Shown here: piece after piece, positions 17,949-25,891 of the stretch | Position numbering within the stretch: the stretch's first letter is position 1 | How the letters are laid out: every line of letters begins with the position of its first letter | Assembly: GCF_000154445.1 (NCBI RefSeq) | Contig: NZ_DS499559.1 | Reading direction: 5' to 3' (one strand) | Source: Intestinibacter bartlettii | GTDB lineage: Bacteria > Bacillota > Clostridia > Peptostreptococcales > Peptostreptococcaceae | Length of the DNA: 64,000 bases | Notes under the pieces: generated by a model | The model's database searches: none | The model's input: the letters and a program-made list of their open reading frames with translations, nothing else | Told to the model about the DNA's origin: nothing | Program-made: the position numbers and the translations under genes

Positions 17949-17987
17949 TTATGCTAAATTCTTATTTAAATTGTATCTCTCATTCAT
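17949..17987 (-). pseudogene. Detached N-terminal segment of pdxS ending in a premature stop
   Basis: Reading from ATG 17987, twelve codons (MNERYNLNKNLA) match the usual PdxS N-terminus and the thirteenth is TAA (17951-17949). It has the only good ribosome binding site of the locus (GGAGG, seven bases before the ATG). In PdxS of other bacteria this segment leads into helix alpha-N, which docks PdxT. Confidence 0.8.
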
Positions 17988-18319
17988 TCTAATACCTCCA
18001 AGTAAATTGTTTCGTTTTTATGAGAATAATATTAGTACAATTTATTATAATTAGCAATAAAATGATTAGAAAAAATAGTTATTTATAAATTGTAATAATA
18101 CAAAAATAGTAAAATTTAAACAACATAAAATTGTATAGATATTGTATTGCATTAATATTTAATCAATCAAAAAACAAATAAAACTAAAACTATTATTTTA
18201 TAGCATGAAAGTTTAAATAAAAACTAAATTCAGAAAAAAATTACCAAAATTATGAATATAATGTATTTTTTAGGTACATAATCAAACTAACAAAAATTAA
18301 AAAAGGAGAGCGATGATTA
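17988..18319. other. Divergent intergenic region between pdxS and the pilus locus
   Basis: This 332-base stretch is extremely AT-rich. On the minus strand TTGCTA and TAATAT with a 17-base spacer could drive pdxS. On the plus strand a TATAAT at 18257-18262 could be the -10 of pilB, without a clear -35. I looked for a cyclic-di-GMP riboswitch, which precedes a pilus operon in C. difficile, and did not recognise one. No gene with a ribosome binding site is present. Confidence 0.4.
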
Positions 18320-18366
18320 TTGATATCAAACAATTTACTATCTCTTATTCCAGAAAAGGTGGCTAG
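18313..18366 (+). other. Out-of-frame 17-codon ORF overlapping the pilB start
   Basis: ATG 18313 lies four bases after AAGGAG (18303-18308) and reads MIIDIKQFTISYSRKGG before TAG at 18364. The pilB start TTG 18320 is 11 bases from the same site and in another frame. It may be fortuitous, or it may lower PilB translation. Confidence 0.3.
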
Positions 18367-19618
18367 AAAATATAAAGTAATACCTATGGAATTAAATAAT
18401 GATATTTTAACTGTGGAAGGAATCAAATATGATTTTCATACAATACAAGATTTAAACATAATAACAAGAAAAAAGATTAAGTTCAAAGAATGTTCAAAAG
18501 AGCAAATCATTAAAGAAATAGAATCTATCTATGGAAACAATGTTGAAGTAAATGAAGATTATGCATATAGAATATTTGAATATATTTTAGAAAAGGCAGT
18601 TATTGAAAATGCCAGTGATATACATATAGAACCTTTCGATAATTATTTAATAATTAGATTTCGTGTTGATGGCGAGTTATATGAAGCATTTAAATATACA
18701 ATGGAATTACATACACCACTTACGGCTGTTATAAAATTAAAATCGGGAATTGATATAACAGAAAAAAGACTTCCCCAAGATGGAAGGGCTGAAATGAATA
18801 TAAGGGATAGATTAATTGATATTAGAACATCTACAATTCCTACTACTTACGGAGAGAAAACAGTTCTTAGAATTTTAAATAGAGATAACTTTTTTAAGAC
18901 AAAAGAAGAAATCGGATTTTCAAATGAAGCAATAAAAATCATAAATGAAATGATATCAAATAAATCTGGAATTGTATTGATAGTTGGTGAAACTGGATGT
19001 GGTAAAAGTACAACAATGTATTCATTATTAAATGATTTAAATAATATTTCAAGAAACATTATAACCGTAGAAGATCCAGTGGAATATAAGATGGAAGGAA
19101 TAAATCAGATACAAGTAAATACGAAAGTTGGTTTAACCTTTGAAAAGGGATTAAGAGCTATTTTAAGACAGGACCCTGATGTAATAATGATTGGTGAAAT
19201 AAGAGACTCCGAAACAGCTAAAATAGCAATTAGATCATCGATAACAGGTCATCTAGTTTTAAGTACATTGCATACTAATGATACTGTGGCATCAATTACG
19301 AGACTTAAGGATATGGGAATTGATTTGTACTTGATAAGTGCATCATTAGTTGGAGTAATATCACAACGATTAGTAAGAAAAGTTTGTCCAAAATGCAGTG
19401 GTATAAAGTATGATTGTGATTATTGTAGTGGGAAAGGATATTTAGGAAGAACTATAGTTTATGAGATTTTGCAAGTGGATGATGAAATAAGAGAATGCAT
19501 AAGAAATTTAGATAGACACAAAGAAATACGAGAAATAGCAATAGAAAGGGGTAAGATGATTACCTTTGAAGATAGTTATATAAGTATTTCACAAAGAGCA
19601 TTAACAGAAAATATATAA
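18320..19618 (+). CDS. pilB: Type IV pilus assembly ATPase, PilB/GspE family
   Basis: The 432-residue protein is a secretion ATPase with a short N-terminal domain (about 90 residues) in place of the larger one of standard PilB. It has Walker A GETGCGKS (223-230), the Walker B region DPDVIMIGEIRD, the His box HLVLSTLHTND, and a tetracysteine zinc motif (C356, C359, C366, C369), which marks assembly rather than retraction ATPases. The start must be TTG 18320, since TGA lies in frame just upstream. It heads a unit of six genes, pilB-pilC-pilin-pilM-pilN-pilO, closely spaced. No pilT is present. Confidence 0.92.
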   Translation: MISNNLLSLIPEKVARKYKVIPMELNNDILTVEGIKYDFHTIQDLNIITRKKIKFKECSKEQIIKEIESIYGNNVEVNEDYAYRIFEYILEKAVIENASDIHIEPFDNYLIIRFRVDGELYEAFKYTMELHTPLTAVIKLKSGIDITEKRLPQDGRAEMNIRDRLIDIRTSTIPTTYGEKTVLRILNRDNFFKTKEEIGFSNEAIKIINEMISNKSGIVLIVGETGCGKSTTMYSLLNDLNNISRNIITVEDPVEYKMEGINQIQVNTKVGLTFEKGLRAILRQDPDVIMIGEIRDSETAKIAIRSSITGHLVLSTLHTNDTVASITRLKDMGIDLYLISASLVGVISQRLVRKVCPKCSGIKYDCDYCSGKGYLGRTIVYEILQVDDEIRECIRNLDRHKEIREIAIERGKMITFEDSYISISQRALTENI

Positions 19619-19649
19619 TTTAAAAACTATATAGTATAAGAGGTAATTT

Positions 19650-20837
19650 ATGGAGTCTTACAAATGTGTTGTTTATGATGAAAAAAATAAACGCAAGATT
19701 ATTAATTTAGAATTTGAATCTGAAGATGATGTTCTAAAATATGCAAAAGTAAATAATTTAAAATTGTCATCAGTCAAGAAAAAAAGAAAGTTATTTAGTA
19801 CAAGAAAAAAATTGAGTAGCAAGGATTTAAAAATTTTATGCAAAGAAATTGGAATATTACTTGAGTCTGGTAGCGAAATAACTGGATTATTTCAAGTATT
19901 AGAAAAGCAGGCAAATAAAAAGCTAAAACCAGTAATAAAACAAATATCAAATGGAATACAAGCAGGCAACTCTATAACCGAATCTTTCAGAAATACAAAT
20001 GCCTTTTCGAAATTTTTTATAAGCATGGTACATACAGGGGAGCTAAGTAGTAACTTAGACCAAGTTATGTACACCTTAAGTGATTATTACGATAAAGAAG
20101 CCCGATTAAAAGGCAAGGTAAAAAGTGCAAGTGTATATCCGATAATTTTATTTGTTGCGACAATATTATCAGTACTTGCGATGTTGTTTTTAGTTATACC
20201 GAAATATGAAGAAGTTTATTCACAAAGCACTGTGGAAATGCCGCATATGACTCAAATTATGATATGTTCATCTAAATTTATTAGGAATAACTTCATACTA
20301 ATAATTTTAATAGGATTTATATTAACAATCTCAATTATACATTTAATTAAAAATAATGAAGATTTAAGAAGAGATATATATAAGACATTATTTAAAGTAC
20401 CACAGCTAGGTGATTATATGTTGATGAATATAACAAATAAATTTTCAAAGGCACTTTATATTCTTATAAAAAGTGGTGTAGAAATAGTTAATGCAATTGA
20501 GATATCAGCCAAGGTAGTTGATAAAAAATACATATATGATGTTATTTTAGATGCCAATAATTCAATAAAAGAAGGAAATAAAGTAGGCGAATCACTCAAT
20601 GATATAAATTTATTTCCGACTATGTTTATAACAATGGTATCAGTAGGAGAGGAATCAGGAAAACTAGAAGAAGCTTTGGAAATGATAAACAAATTTTATG
20701 AAGGCGAAATAGATCAGAAAACAGAGGTTACTATGAAGTATTTTGAAACAGGAATTACTTTGGTAATGGGGCTTATTGTAGGGGTAGTTGTTATTGCGAT
20801 GGTAATACCAATGTTTAATATGGTTTCGGCTATTTAA
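19650..20837 (+). CDS. pilC: Type IV pilus inner-membrane platform protein, PilC/GspF family
   Basis: The 395-residue protein has two GspF repeats: residues about 70-190, starting LSSKDLKILCKEIGILLESG, and about 270-390, each followed by membrane spans (ILFVATILSVLAMLFLVIP; FILIILIGFILTISIIHLI; the C-terminal GLIVGVVVIAMVIPMFN). The PilC/GspF family forms the membrane platform moved by the assembly ATPase. The N-terminal 50 residues are a small basic domain as in other PilC proteins. The gene begins about 30 bases after pilB with AAGAGG ahead of ATG. It fits pilB in the same locus. Confidence 0.92.
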   Translation: MESYKCVVYDEKNKRKIINLEFESEDDVLKYAKVNNLKLSSVKKKRKLFSTRKKLSSKDLKILCKEIGILLESGSEITGLFQVLEKQANKKLKPVIKQISNGIQAGNSITESFRNTNAFSKFFISMVHTGELSSNLDQVMYTLSDYYDKEARLKGKVKSASVYPIILFVATILSVLAMLFLVIPKYEEVYSQSTVEMPHMTQIMICSSKFIRNNFILIILIGFILTISIIHLIKNNEDLRRDIYKTLFKVPQLGDYMLMNITNKFSKALYILIKSGVEIVNAIEISAKVVDKKYIYDVILDANNSIKEGNKVGESLNDINLFPTMFITMVSVGEESGKLEEALEMINKFYEGEIDQKTEVTMKYFETGITLVMGLIVGVVVIAMVIPMFNMVSAI

Positions 20838-20878
20838 TACAATGAGTTTTTAATAATAAAAAAATAGGAGGTAAAAAT

Positions 20879-21286
20879 ATGATCTTTAAAAAATTATCAA
20901 AAATAAAAAATGGTATTAAAGATACAATATCTGTTAGAAAAGCGACTGTATTTGCTAAAAAAAGAAAAGGATTTAGTTTAATTGAGGTAGTAATAGCGAT
21001 TACTATAATGGCAATACTTTCTGGAATAGCAATGGCAAGTTATACAAAGGTTCAGCAAGATGCAAAGAAAAATATGGACTATACTACTGCTGCGAATATA
21101 GCCACAGCAGCACAGTTGGCAGATGCTGATGGGGTAGATACAAGTATACCTAGTTTAGTAAGTAATAATTATCTACAATCTACACCAAAATCACAACAAA
21201 ATAACGCTGGGGAGTTTTCTGTAACTGTTTCGGATGGAAAAGTAACTGTAACATTAGGTGATGAGCAATACTATCCTAGAAAATAG
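20879..21286 (+). CDS. Type IV major pilin-like prepilin
   Basis: The 135-residue protein has a class III signal: a basic leader of 31 residues ending KKRKG, then FSLIEVVIAITIMAILSG, in which F is the first mature residue and E is at the fifth position. The mature protein is about 104 residues, with a small C-terminal domain ending GDEQYYPRK and no disulfide pair. The leader is much longer than the usual 6-12 residues of type IVa prepilins. It is the only pilin in the locus, so it is probably the major subunit. AGGAGG precedes ATG 20879. A prepilin peptidase must be encoded elsewhere. Confidence 0.9.
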   Translation: MIFKKLSKIKNGIKDTISVRKATVFAKKRKGFSLIEVVIAITIMAILSGIAMASYTKVQQDAKKNMDYTTAANIATAAQLADADGVDTSIPSLVSNNYLQSTPKSQQNNAGEFSVTVSDGKVTVTLGDEQYYPRK

Positions 21287-21346
21287 TTATTAAAATTTAA
21301 TCTACCTAATATTATGAGGAGTGCTAATATTGTAGGAGGTGATTTT

Positions 21347-22174
21347 ATTAAAAATTGCATAGTTATAAAACTAGATGATTATGATACAGAGGTATCTGTT
21401 ATAAATAGAAATATGGGAAAAATAAATATAATAGATAATTTTGAAATAGAAATAGGAATAAAACATTTAATAAGTTTGGAAGCTAAAAAAGAATTTATTA
21501 AAATAATAACTTCAAAATTAAATGACTATAAACATCTTAAAGAAATATTTTTTTCAGTTCAAAATGAAGACGTAATAATTAGAGAATATCCTGAAATCCA
21601 AAGAGTAAAAAAGCGAGATTTAGATGGATATGTAAACTTTGAAATTGTTAAGGATATGCCAGTTAATATAGAACACTATGTAATAAAATACAAAGTATTA
21701 AATTTGCAAAAAAATATTATGGATATACAGTTAATTTTGTTTCCGAAATATATAGAAAAAATATGTACAGAAATAGCACAAAATCTAAATATAAAACGTA
21801 AATATCTAAATATGAATTTTGATATAATACAGAAATTAATAGACAAAAAGAAAATAGATTTGGGTCATGAGAATTGTATGATTATTGAAAATAAAAGAAA
21901 TTATATAATATTAAATTCTGTAAAGCAAAGAAAAATTTATACATCAACGGTATTTGAAAAATATGGGAATGAAGACTATATATTAAGCTTTTTGGAAAAA
22001 GATATACACATTTTTTACTATGGAAAAGAAGATAGTTTTATAAAAAATATTAAAGAAAATGAGTTTTGTGTGGATAAATTAAATCTAAATTTAAAAGTTA
22101 ATAGTTTAAATAAGGAAGATACTGTGGATAATATTATCAACCAAAACCTAATTAATATAGGAGTTGTAGTATAA
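21347..22174 (+). CDS. PilM-like pilus protein, probable AUU start
   Basis: This protein occupies the PilM position between the pilin and a PilN-like gene and begins (I)KNCIVIKLDDYDTEVSVI, resembling the first strands of an actin-like ATPase fold, but the ATP motifs are weak, so the assignment rests on context. The longest frame begins at ATG 21314, which has no ribosome binding site. Inside it AGGAGGTGAT (21334-21343), a near-perfect anti-16S match, lies seven bases before an in-frame ATT at 21347. That gives a 275-residue protein starting at AUU. PilM recruits PilN to the cytoplasmic face of the membrane in other systems. Confidence 0.6.
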   Translation: MKNCIVIKLDDYDTEVSVINRNMGKINIIDNFEIEIGIKHLISLEAKKEFIKIITSKLNDYKHLKEIFFSVQNEDVIIREYPEIQRVKKRDLDGYVNFEIVKDMPVNIEHYVIKYKVLNLQKNIMDIQLILFPKYIEKICTEIAQNLNIKRKYLNMNFDIIQKLIDKKKIDLGHENCMIIENKRNYIILNSVKQRKIYTSTVFEKYGNEDYILSFLEKDIHIFYYGKEDSFIKNIKENEFCVDKLNLNLKVNSLNKEDTVDNIINQNLINIGVVV

Positions 22175-22175
22175 A

Positions 22176-22631
22176 ATGGTTAAAAGAGGTAAATGTATCA
22201 ACATTTTTGAGGAAAATAAGAAAAATTTAAATTTATACCAATTGAGTATTTTGATTATATTGTTGATAACTTCTATACAAATCGGAAGCAATTCAATAAA
22301 ATATGCACAACTGAATGACTACATATCAAATAACTCATATAAACAAAATCCACAGGAAGAAGTTGTAAATGATTTACAAGATGAAAATTCACATACACAA
22401 CAATCTAACATAAATTTGTCTAAATTAAAAGAGGTAAGTTCAATTATAGGAGAGGAAAAAATACAAAGTATTGATTTAAATTCTAACGTAATTGAAATGC
22501 AAGGTTATTGTAAAAATATAAAAATACTTGAAAAAGTGTCAAATCTAAAAAATATAAAAAAATTTAATATTAAAGCTTTAGAAAAAAGTGGTAAGTCAGA
22601 TGAATATTTTTTTGATATTGAATATAAGTAG
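22176..22631 (+). CDS. PilN-like bitopic membrane protein
   Basis: The 151-residue protein has a short cytoplasmic N-terminus (MVKRGKCINIFEENKK, comparable to the NLLP-type motif that PilN uses to bind PilM), one membrane span at about 24-42, and an extracytoplasmic region with a small C-terminal fold. It starts one base after the PilM-like stop, implying coupling. PilN and PilO form heterodimers that align the pilus machine. Sequence similarity alone is low; position, size and topology carry the call. Confidence 0.6.
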   Translation: MVKRGKCINIFEENKKNLNLYQLSILIILLITSIQIGSNSIKYAQLNDYISNNSYKQNPQEEVVNDLQDENSHTQQSNINLSKLKEVSSIIGEEKIQSIDLNSNVIEMQGYCKNIKILEKVSNLKNIKKFNIKALEKSGKSDEYFFDIEYK

Positions 22632-22641
22632 GAGGATAAAT

Positions 22642-23106
22642 TTGAAGTTATTTAAAGAAAATAAATCATTAGGCATTTTATTAATAGTATCTATAATTTA
22701 TGTAGGTATTACATTTCTATTTATAAATCCACTTAGAATGAAAAATAATGATCTAGAAAAACAGAAATCAGAAATATTAACTTTACATCAGCAAAGAAAT
22801 ACTATCAACACCATTTCTAAAAAAGAAAAACAAGTGGAAGATATAATTTTACTTATAGAAAAAAATATTGGAAGTATGGTTGATATAACTTCTATAACTA
22901 AACAATCTCAACAAACAGAAAATTCAAATCAAACGATATTGGAAGTTAGATTTTCTTCTAATTTAAATGATATTTTTAACTTAAATCAGAAACTGAAAGA
23001 ATTGAATTTGGAGAATTCAATAGAAACTATAAAAGTACAACGAATTCAAACCGAAAGTAATAAGAAGAGTAAAGTTAACTGTACTATAACATTTAAAGTC
23101 GTTTAA
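22642..23106 (+). CDS. PilO-like bitopic membrane protein
   Basis: From TTG 22642 the product has 154 residues (MKLFKENKSLGILLIV). The start is chosen because AGGAGG overlaps the PilN-like stop and lies seven to eight bases upstream; the longer frame from 22588 has no such site. One span at about 10-29 is followed by a coiled-coil segment (MKNNDLEKQKSEILTLHQQR) and a ferredoxin-like C-terminal part, the usual PilO layout. It is the last gene of the pilus unit with recognisable pilus features. I see no terminator behind it. Confidence 0.62.
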   Translation: MKLFKENKSLGILLIVSIIYVGITFLFINPLRMKNNDLEKQKSEILTLHQQRNTINTISKKEKQVEDIILLIEKNIGSMVDITSITKQSQQTENSNQTILEVRFSSNLNDIFNLNQKLKELNLENSIETIKVQRIQTESNKKSKVNCTITFKVV

Positions 23107-23128
23107 AATCTTATAAGAAAAAAATGAA

Positions 23129-23233
23129 TTGATAAATGTAGATGAGTGGACTTATATAAGGGAAAATGTAGAACAAATATACGAAAATTTAAAAGGGAAA
23201 AAACATCTTCTTATAGAAAAATTATTTAATTGA
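23129..23233 (+). pseudogene. Short 34-codon frame, possible gene remnant
   Basis: TTG 23129 to TGA 23233 reads MINVDEWTYIRENVEQIYEN and on to KLFN, a plausible folded-protein composition, but there is no ribosome binding site and no match I recognise. It may be the remnant of a gene lost between the pilus locus and the SEC-C gene, or chance. Confidence 0.25.
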
Positions 23234-23283
23234 CTAAATCTATATTCATAATTAAAAATCTAAAGAAGAATGGGGGATTTAAA

Positions 23284-25239
23284 GTGGTAGGAAGAAATGA
23301 ACTTTGTCCATGTGGTAGTGGCAGAAAATATAAAAAATGCTGCTTAGAAAAAGACAAGGCAAAAGACATTGCTAGAAATAGAATTAAATTGGGCGAAAAA
23401 CAATTTGATAATGTAATTACAAAGATATCAGAGTCTACAAGTGAGGATTACAAAGCATATAAAAATAAATGTGAAGTAGACTTTGGTGTTAGTAGCTATG
23501 AATTAGAAAATTTAATGAATGTATATTATTTAGTAAACTATAAATACAATAAACAAAGTAGCTTAATGATGAACTATTTTAATAAACATAAACAAAATAT
23601 TAATGATGCTGATGCTGAAATAATTGAAAATACATTAAACTCATATATGAGTGTATATCAAGTTAAGGAGAAAGATATAAATAAAGTACTTCTGAGAGAC
23701 ATTGTACTAAATGAAGATGTGTATGTGGAGGATATTGATCTTTTCAGTGAATTTAAGGTAGGTGATTTCTTACTCGCCAGAATAATTCCTGTGGGAAATA
23801 CTAAGATTTTTGTAGATAAAGTAGTTAAGATAAATGAAAGTAGAAAGACACAAATTAAAAATGATATTGATAATAGATTTAAACAGACGAAAAAGAAATG
23901 TAAAACAAAAAAACAATGCTTAATAAATAATATCAAATTCATGTATCAAAACTTGATTGAAGTGAGAAGAGAATACATAGTAGATACTTCGTGTGATGTT
24001 GTAGAGGAAAATATAGAAGAAGTATTACATGAATATGTGGAGGAAAATAAACCAAAAGTCGTACAAATAGATAATAAAAATAAAAAACAAAAGGAAAAAC
24101 AAAAAGAATCAAAGTTAACATTAATTCAAAATCGTGAAAAAGAAATAGCTAATAAGGCTTATCAAAAAGAAAAAATAGATGAAAAGCCAGTTATTGAACA
24201 TGGTGAAAAAGAAATAATTTTAGAAATTGAAGAACCAATTACACAGACATTAAAAGAAGAAGTTGAAAAAGAAATAGCTCTTCCGATGGTACAATCAATT
24301 GATGAGAAAGTTGTAAAAGAAATTCAACAACCAATTGTTGAACAAGCTAAGAAGGAACTTATAATAGAAGTGGAGAAACCAATAAAAAATGAAAAAATAG
24401 AAGAAAAGACGGTAGATAAATCAAAACCTAGAAAGCAAGTGATGGCTAGAATTTCTAAACATCCAGAAAGATTTAGAAATAGAAAAAGAAGAAATCAAAG
24501 ATTAGAAGATAAGTTAAAACAAAGAATAAGAAAAACTAAGAAAATAGAAGGAATGATTGCTGGGTTGGAATTTATAAGACAGAGAAAATTAATAAAAGAC
24601 AGAGAATTGGATTTAAAAGAGAGAGAACGACAATTAGATGAAAAGCTTACAAAGAAATCTTTAGAGTCTCTTAAGAATGAACCCAAAAAAACAGGTGAGA
24701 AACAAAATGAAAGGGTGGGGATGAATAAAGATTGCAATGTTGAAGTCGAAGAAAATATTAAAGTAGAAAATGAGGGACAATCAAGTAATATAGAAGATGT
24801 ACAAACATATAAAGTAGAACAAATCGAATCGAAAATAGAAAACATATCAATGTCAAAAATGGAACAACAAATCGAATCAAAAATAGAAAACAACTTAGTT
24901 GCAAAGATGATGGTTCAAGAATTACCAAAAGAGCAAAAGATAGAAATAAAAGATACAAAACAAAGTGAATGTAAAGATTCACAAGAACAATGCAAGATTT
25001 ACGGCATTTTAATATCAAAAGTGGAAAATGAATACAAACAACAATGCATAAAAGCATGGAAGAATTTTAAGAAATTACATAAATCACATACTGGAAGCGA
25101 AAGTGGATGGGCAGCAGCAATTGAATATGATGTTAAAAAAGGTATAGATGATAGTGTGACACAAGAACAAATTGCTAAAAAATATAATGTAAGTGCAAGA
25201 ACTTTAGGAAAAAGATATAAAGAATTGAAAATAAGTTAA
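23284..25239 (+). CDS. SEC-C zinc-motif protein with long charged linker and C-terminal HTH-like segment
   Basis: From GTG 23284, seven bases after GGGGG, the protein has 651 residues and begins MVGRNELCPCGSGRKYKKCC, a perfect SEC-C metal motif (C8, C10, C19, C20). A globular region to about residue 230 follows, then some 330 residues rich in Lys and Glu, with predicted coiled coil and degenerate repeats. The C-terminal 70 residues are again globular (SHTGSESGWAAAIEYDVKKG) and end in a helix-turn-helix-like stretch, TQEQIAKKYNVSARTLGKRY. SEC-C motifs bind zinc and occur in SecA and many orphan proteins. The role is unknown; DNA or nucleoprotein binding is a guess. A strong terminator follows. 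Confidence 0.7.
   Translation: MVGRNELCPCGSGRKYKKCCLEKDKAKDIARNRIKLGEKQFDNVITKISESTSEDYKAYKNKCEVDFGVSSYELENLMNVYYLVNYKYNKQSSLMMNYFNKHKQNINDADAEIIENTLNSYMSVYQVKEKDINKVLLRDIVLNEDVYVEDIDLFSEFKVGDFLLARIIPVGNTKIFVDKVVKINESRKTQIKNDIDNRFKQTKKKCKTKKQCLINNIKFMYQNLIEVRREYIVDTSCDVVEENIEEVLHEYVEENKPKVVQIDNKNKKQKEKQKESKLTLIQNREKEIANKAYQKEKIDEKPVIEHGEKEIILEIEEPITQTLKEEVEKEIALPMVQSIDEKVVKEIQQPIVEQAKKELIIEVEKPIKNEKIEEKTVDKSKPRKQVMARISKHPERFRNRKRRNQRLEDKLKQRIRKTKKIEGMIAGLEFIRQRKLIKDRELDLKERERQLDEKLTKKSLESLKNEPKKTGEKQNERVGMNKDCNVEVEENIKVENEGQSSNIEDVQTYKVEQIESKIENISMSKMEQQIESKIENNLVAKMMVQELPKEQKIEIKDTKQSECKDSQEQCKIYGILISKVENEYKQQCIKAWKNFKKLHKSHTGSESGWAAAIEYDVKKGIDDSVTQEQIAKKYNVSARTLGKRYKELKIS
24820..24891 (+). 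repeat. Two 24-base direct repeats inside the SEC-C gene
   Basis: Copies at 24820-24843 and 24868-24891 differ by one base and are 48 bases apart; they encode two QIESKIEN units within the coiled-coil linker. In-frame duplication of this kind suggests the linker can vary in length between strains. Confidence 0.85.
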
Positions 25240-25245
25240 AATTAG

Positions 25246-25295
25246 CCCTATAAAGTAGTTAAAGAATGGTAATACTACTTTATAGGGTATTTTTT
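25246..25295 (+). terminator. Terminator after the SEC-C gene
   Basis: A perfect 14-bp stem, CCCTATAAAGTAGT with ACTACTTTATAGGG (25246-25259 and 25274-25287), is followed by a T-run. Confidence 0.92.
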
Positions 25296-25415
25296 ATCGA
25301 AATTTCTTTGATTTAAAATGAAGAAAATAATAAAATTTATGCAAAAGTCTTTTAATATGCAAAAAAAATGATAAAATATAAAAAGAAGTATATTTATAGA
25401 GAAAGAGGTATTTTT

Positions 25416-25793
25416 ATGAGTTTTACTTTAGGAAATCCTATTGCAGTATCAACTAATTTTATAAAATCAAACCCAGCAGTGCCAGTATATAAAGGTACAG
25501 AAGAACCAGAAAATCTATTCGGTGTTATATACCATATAGAAATTGGTTATAATGAAAACAATAAAGAAAAAATAAAACAATATATAATAATCGACTTTAA
25601 GGAGTACGACTTATCTTCAGAAAGCAAACAAGAATTAATAGCTATAGCAAAATCATACTGTGAATCAAAAAATATATCAGAAGATGATGAATTAGAAATA
25701 ACTCTTCTAGATAATGAAGAAGTTGAAAACTTCTTAGAAAAAGTATTTAACAATATGAAAGTAATAAGAGGACTTATAAGTGAAAAACTTTAA
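25416..25793 (+). CDS. Uncharacterised 125-residue protein
   Basis: I do not recognise this protein. From ATG 25416 (AGAGG upstream; a longer frame from 25368 has no such site) it reads MSFTLGNPIAVSTNFIKSNP and continues as a small acidic soluble protein of mixed alpha/beta character, with no cysteine cluster, no signal peptide and no membrane span. It is flanked by two terminators and is therefore expressed alone. Confidence 0.7.
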   Translation: MSFTLGNPIAVSTNFIKSNPAVPVYKGTEEPENLFGVIYHIEIGYNENNKEKIKQYIIIDFKEYDLSSESKQELIAIAKSYCESKNISEDDELEITLLDNEEVENFLEKVFNNMKVIRGLISEKL

Positions 25794-25801
25794 CAAATAA
25801 A

Positions 25802-25830
25802 AGCGAACTCTAAGAGTTCGCTATATTTTT
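25802..25830 (+). terminator. Terminator after the 125-residue protein gene
   Basis: A perfect 9-bp stem, AGCGAACTC/GAGTTCGCT, with a TAA loop runs into TATATTTTT. Confidence 0.9.
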
Positions 25831-25891
25831 GAAAATGAATACAAATAGAACGTAATTAATAGGATTTAATATGAAAGAGGAGGAAGTTTCC

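Noticed and set aside
17988..18319. Possible cyclic-di-GMP riboswitch ahead of the pilus locus
   Set aside because: I looked because such a switch controls pili in C. difficile, but none of the conserved GEMM sequence elements is present.
18320..23106. Interpretation as a type II secretion or competence (ComG) system
   Set aside because: There are no GspD/K/L-type or ComGD-G genes, and the PilM/N/O-like trio behind the pilin fits a type IV pilus better. It cannot be fully excluded.
24820..24891. CRISPR-like repeats
   Set aside because: Only two copies, both in frame in a coding region, with coding sequence between them; no cas genes are near.
24495..24893. Ser/Phe-rich minus-strand frames opposite the SEC-C gene
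   Set aside because: They mirror the Lys/Glu-rich linker; the apparent repeats are those of the plus-strand gene.
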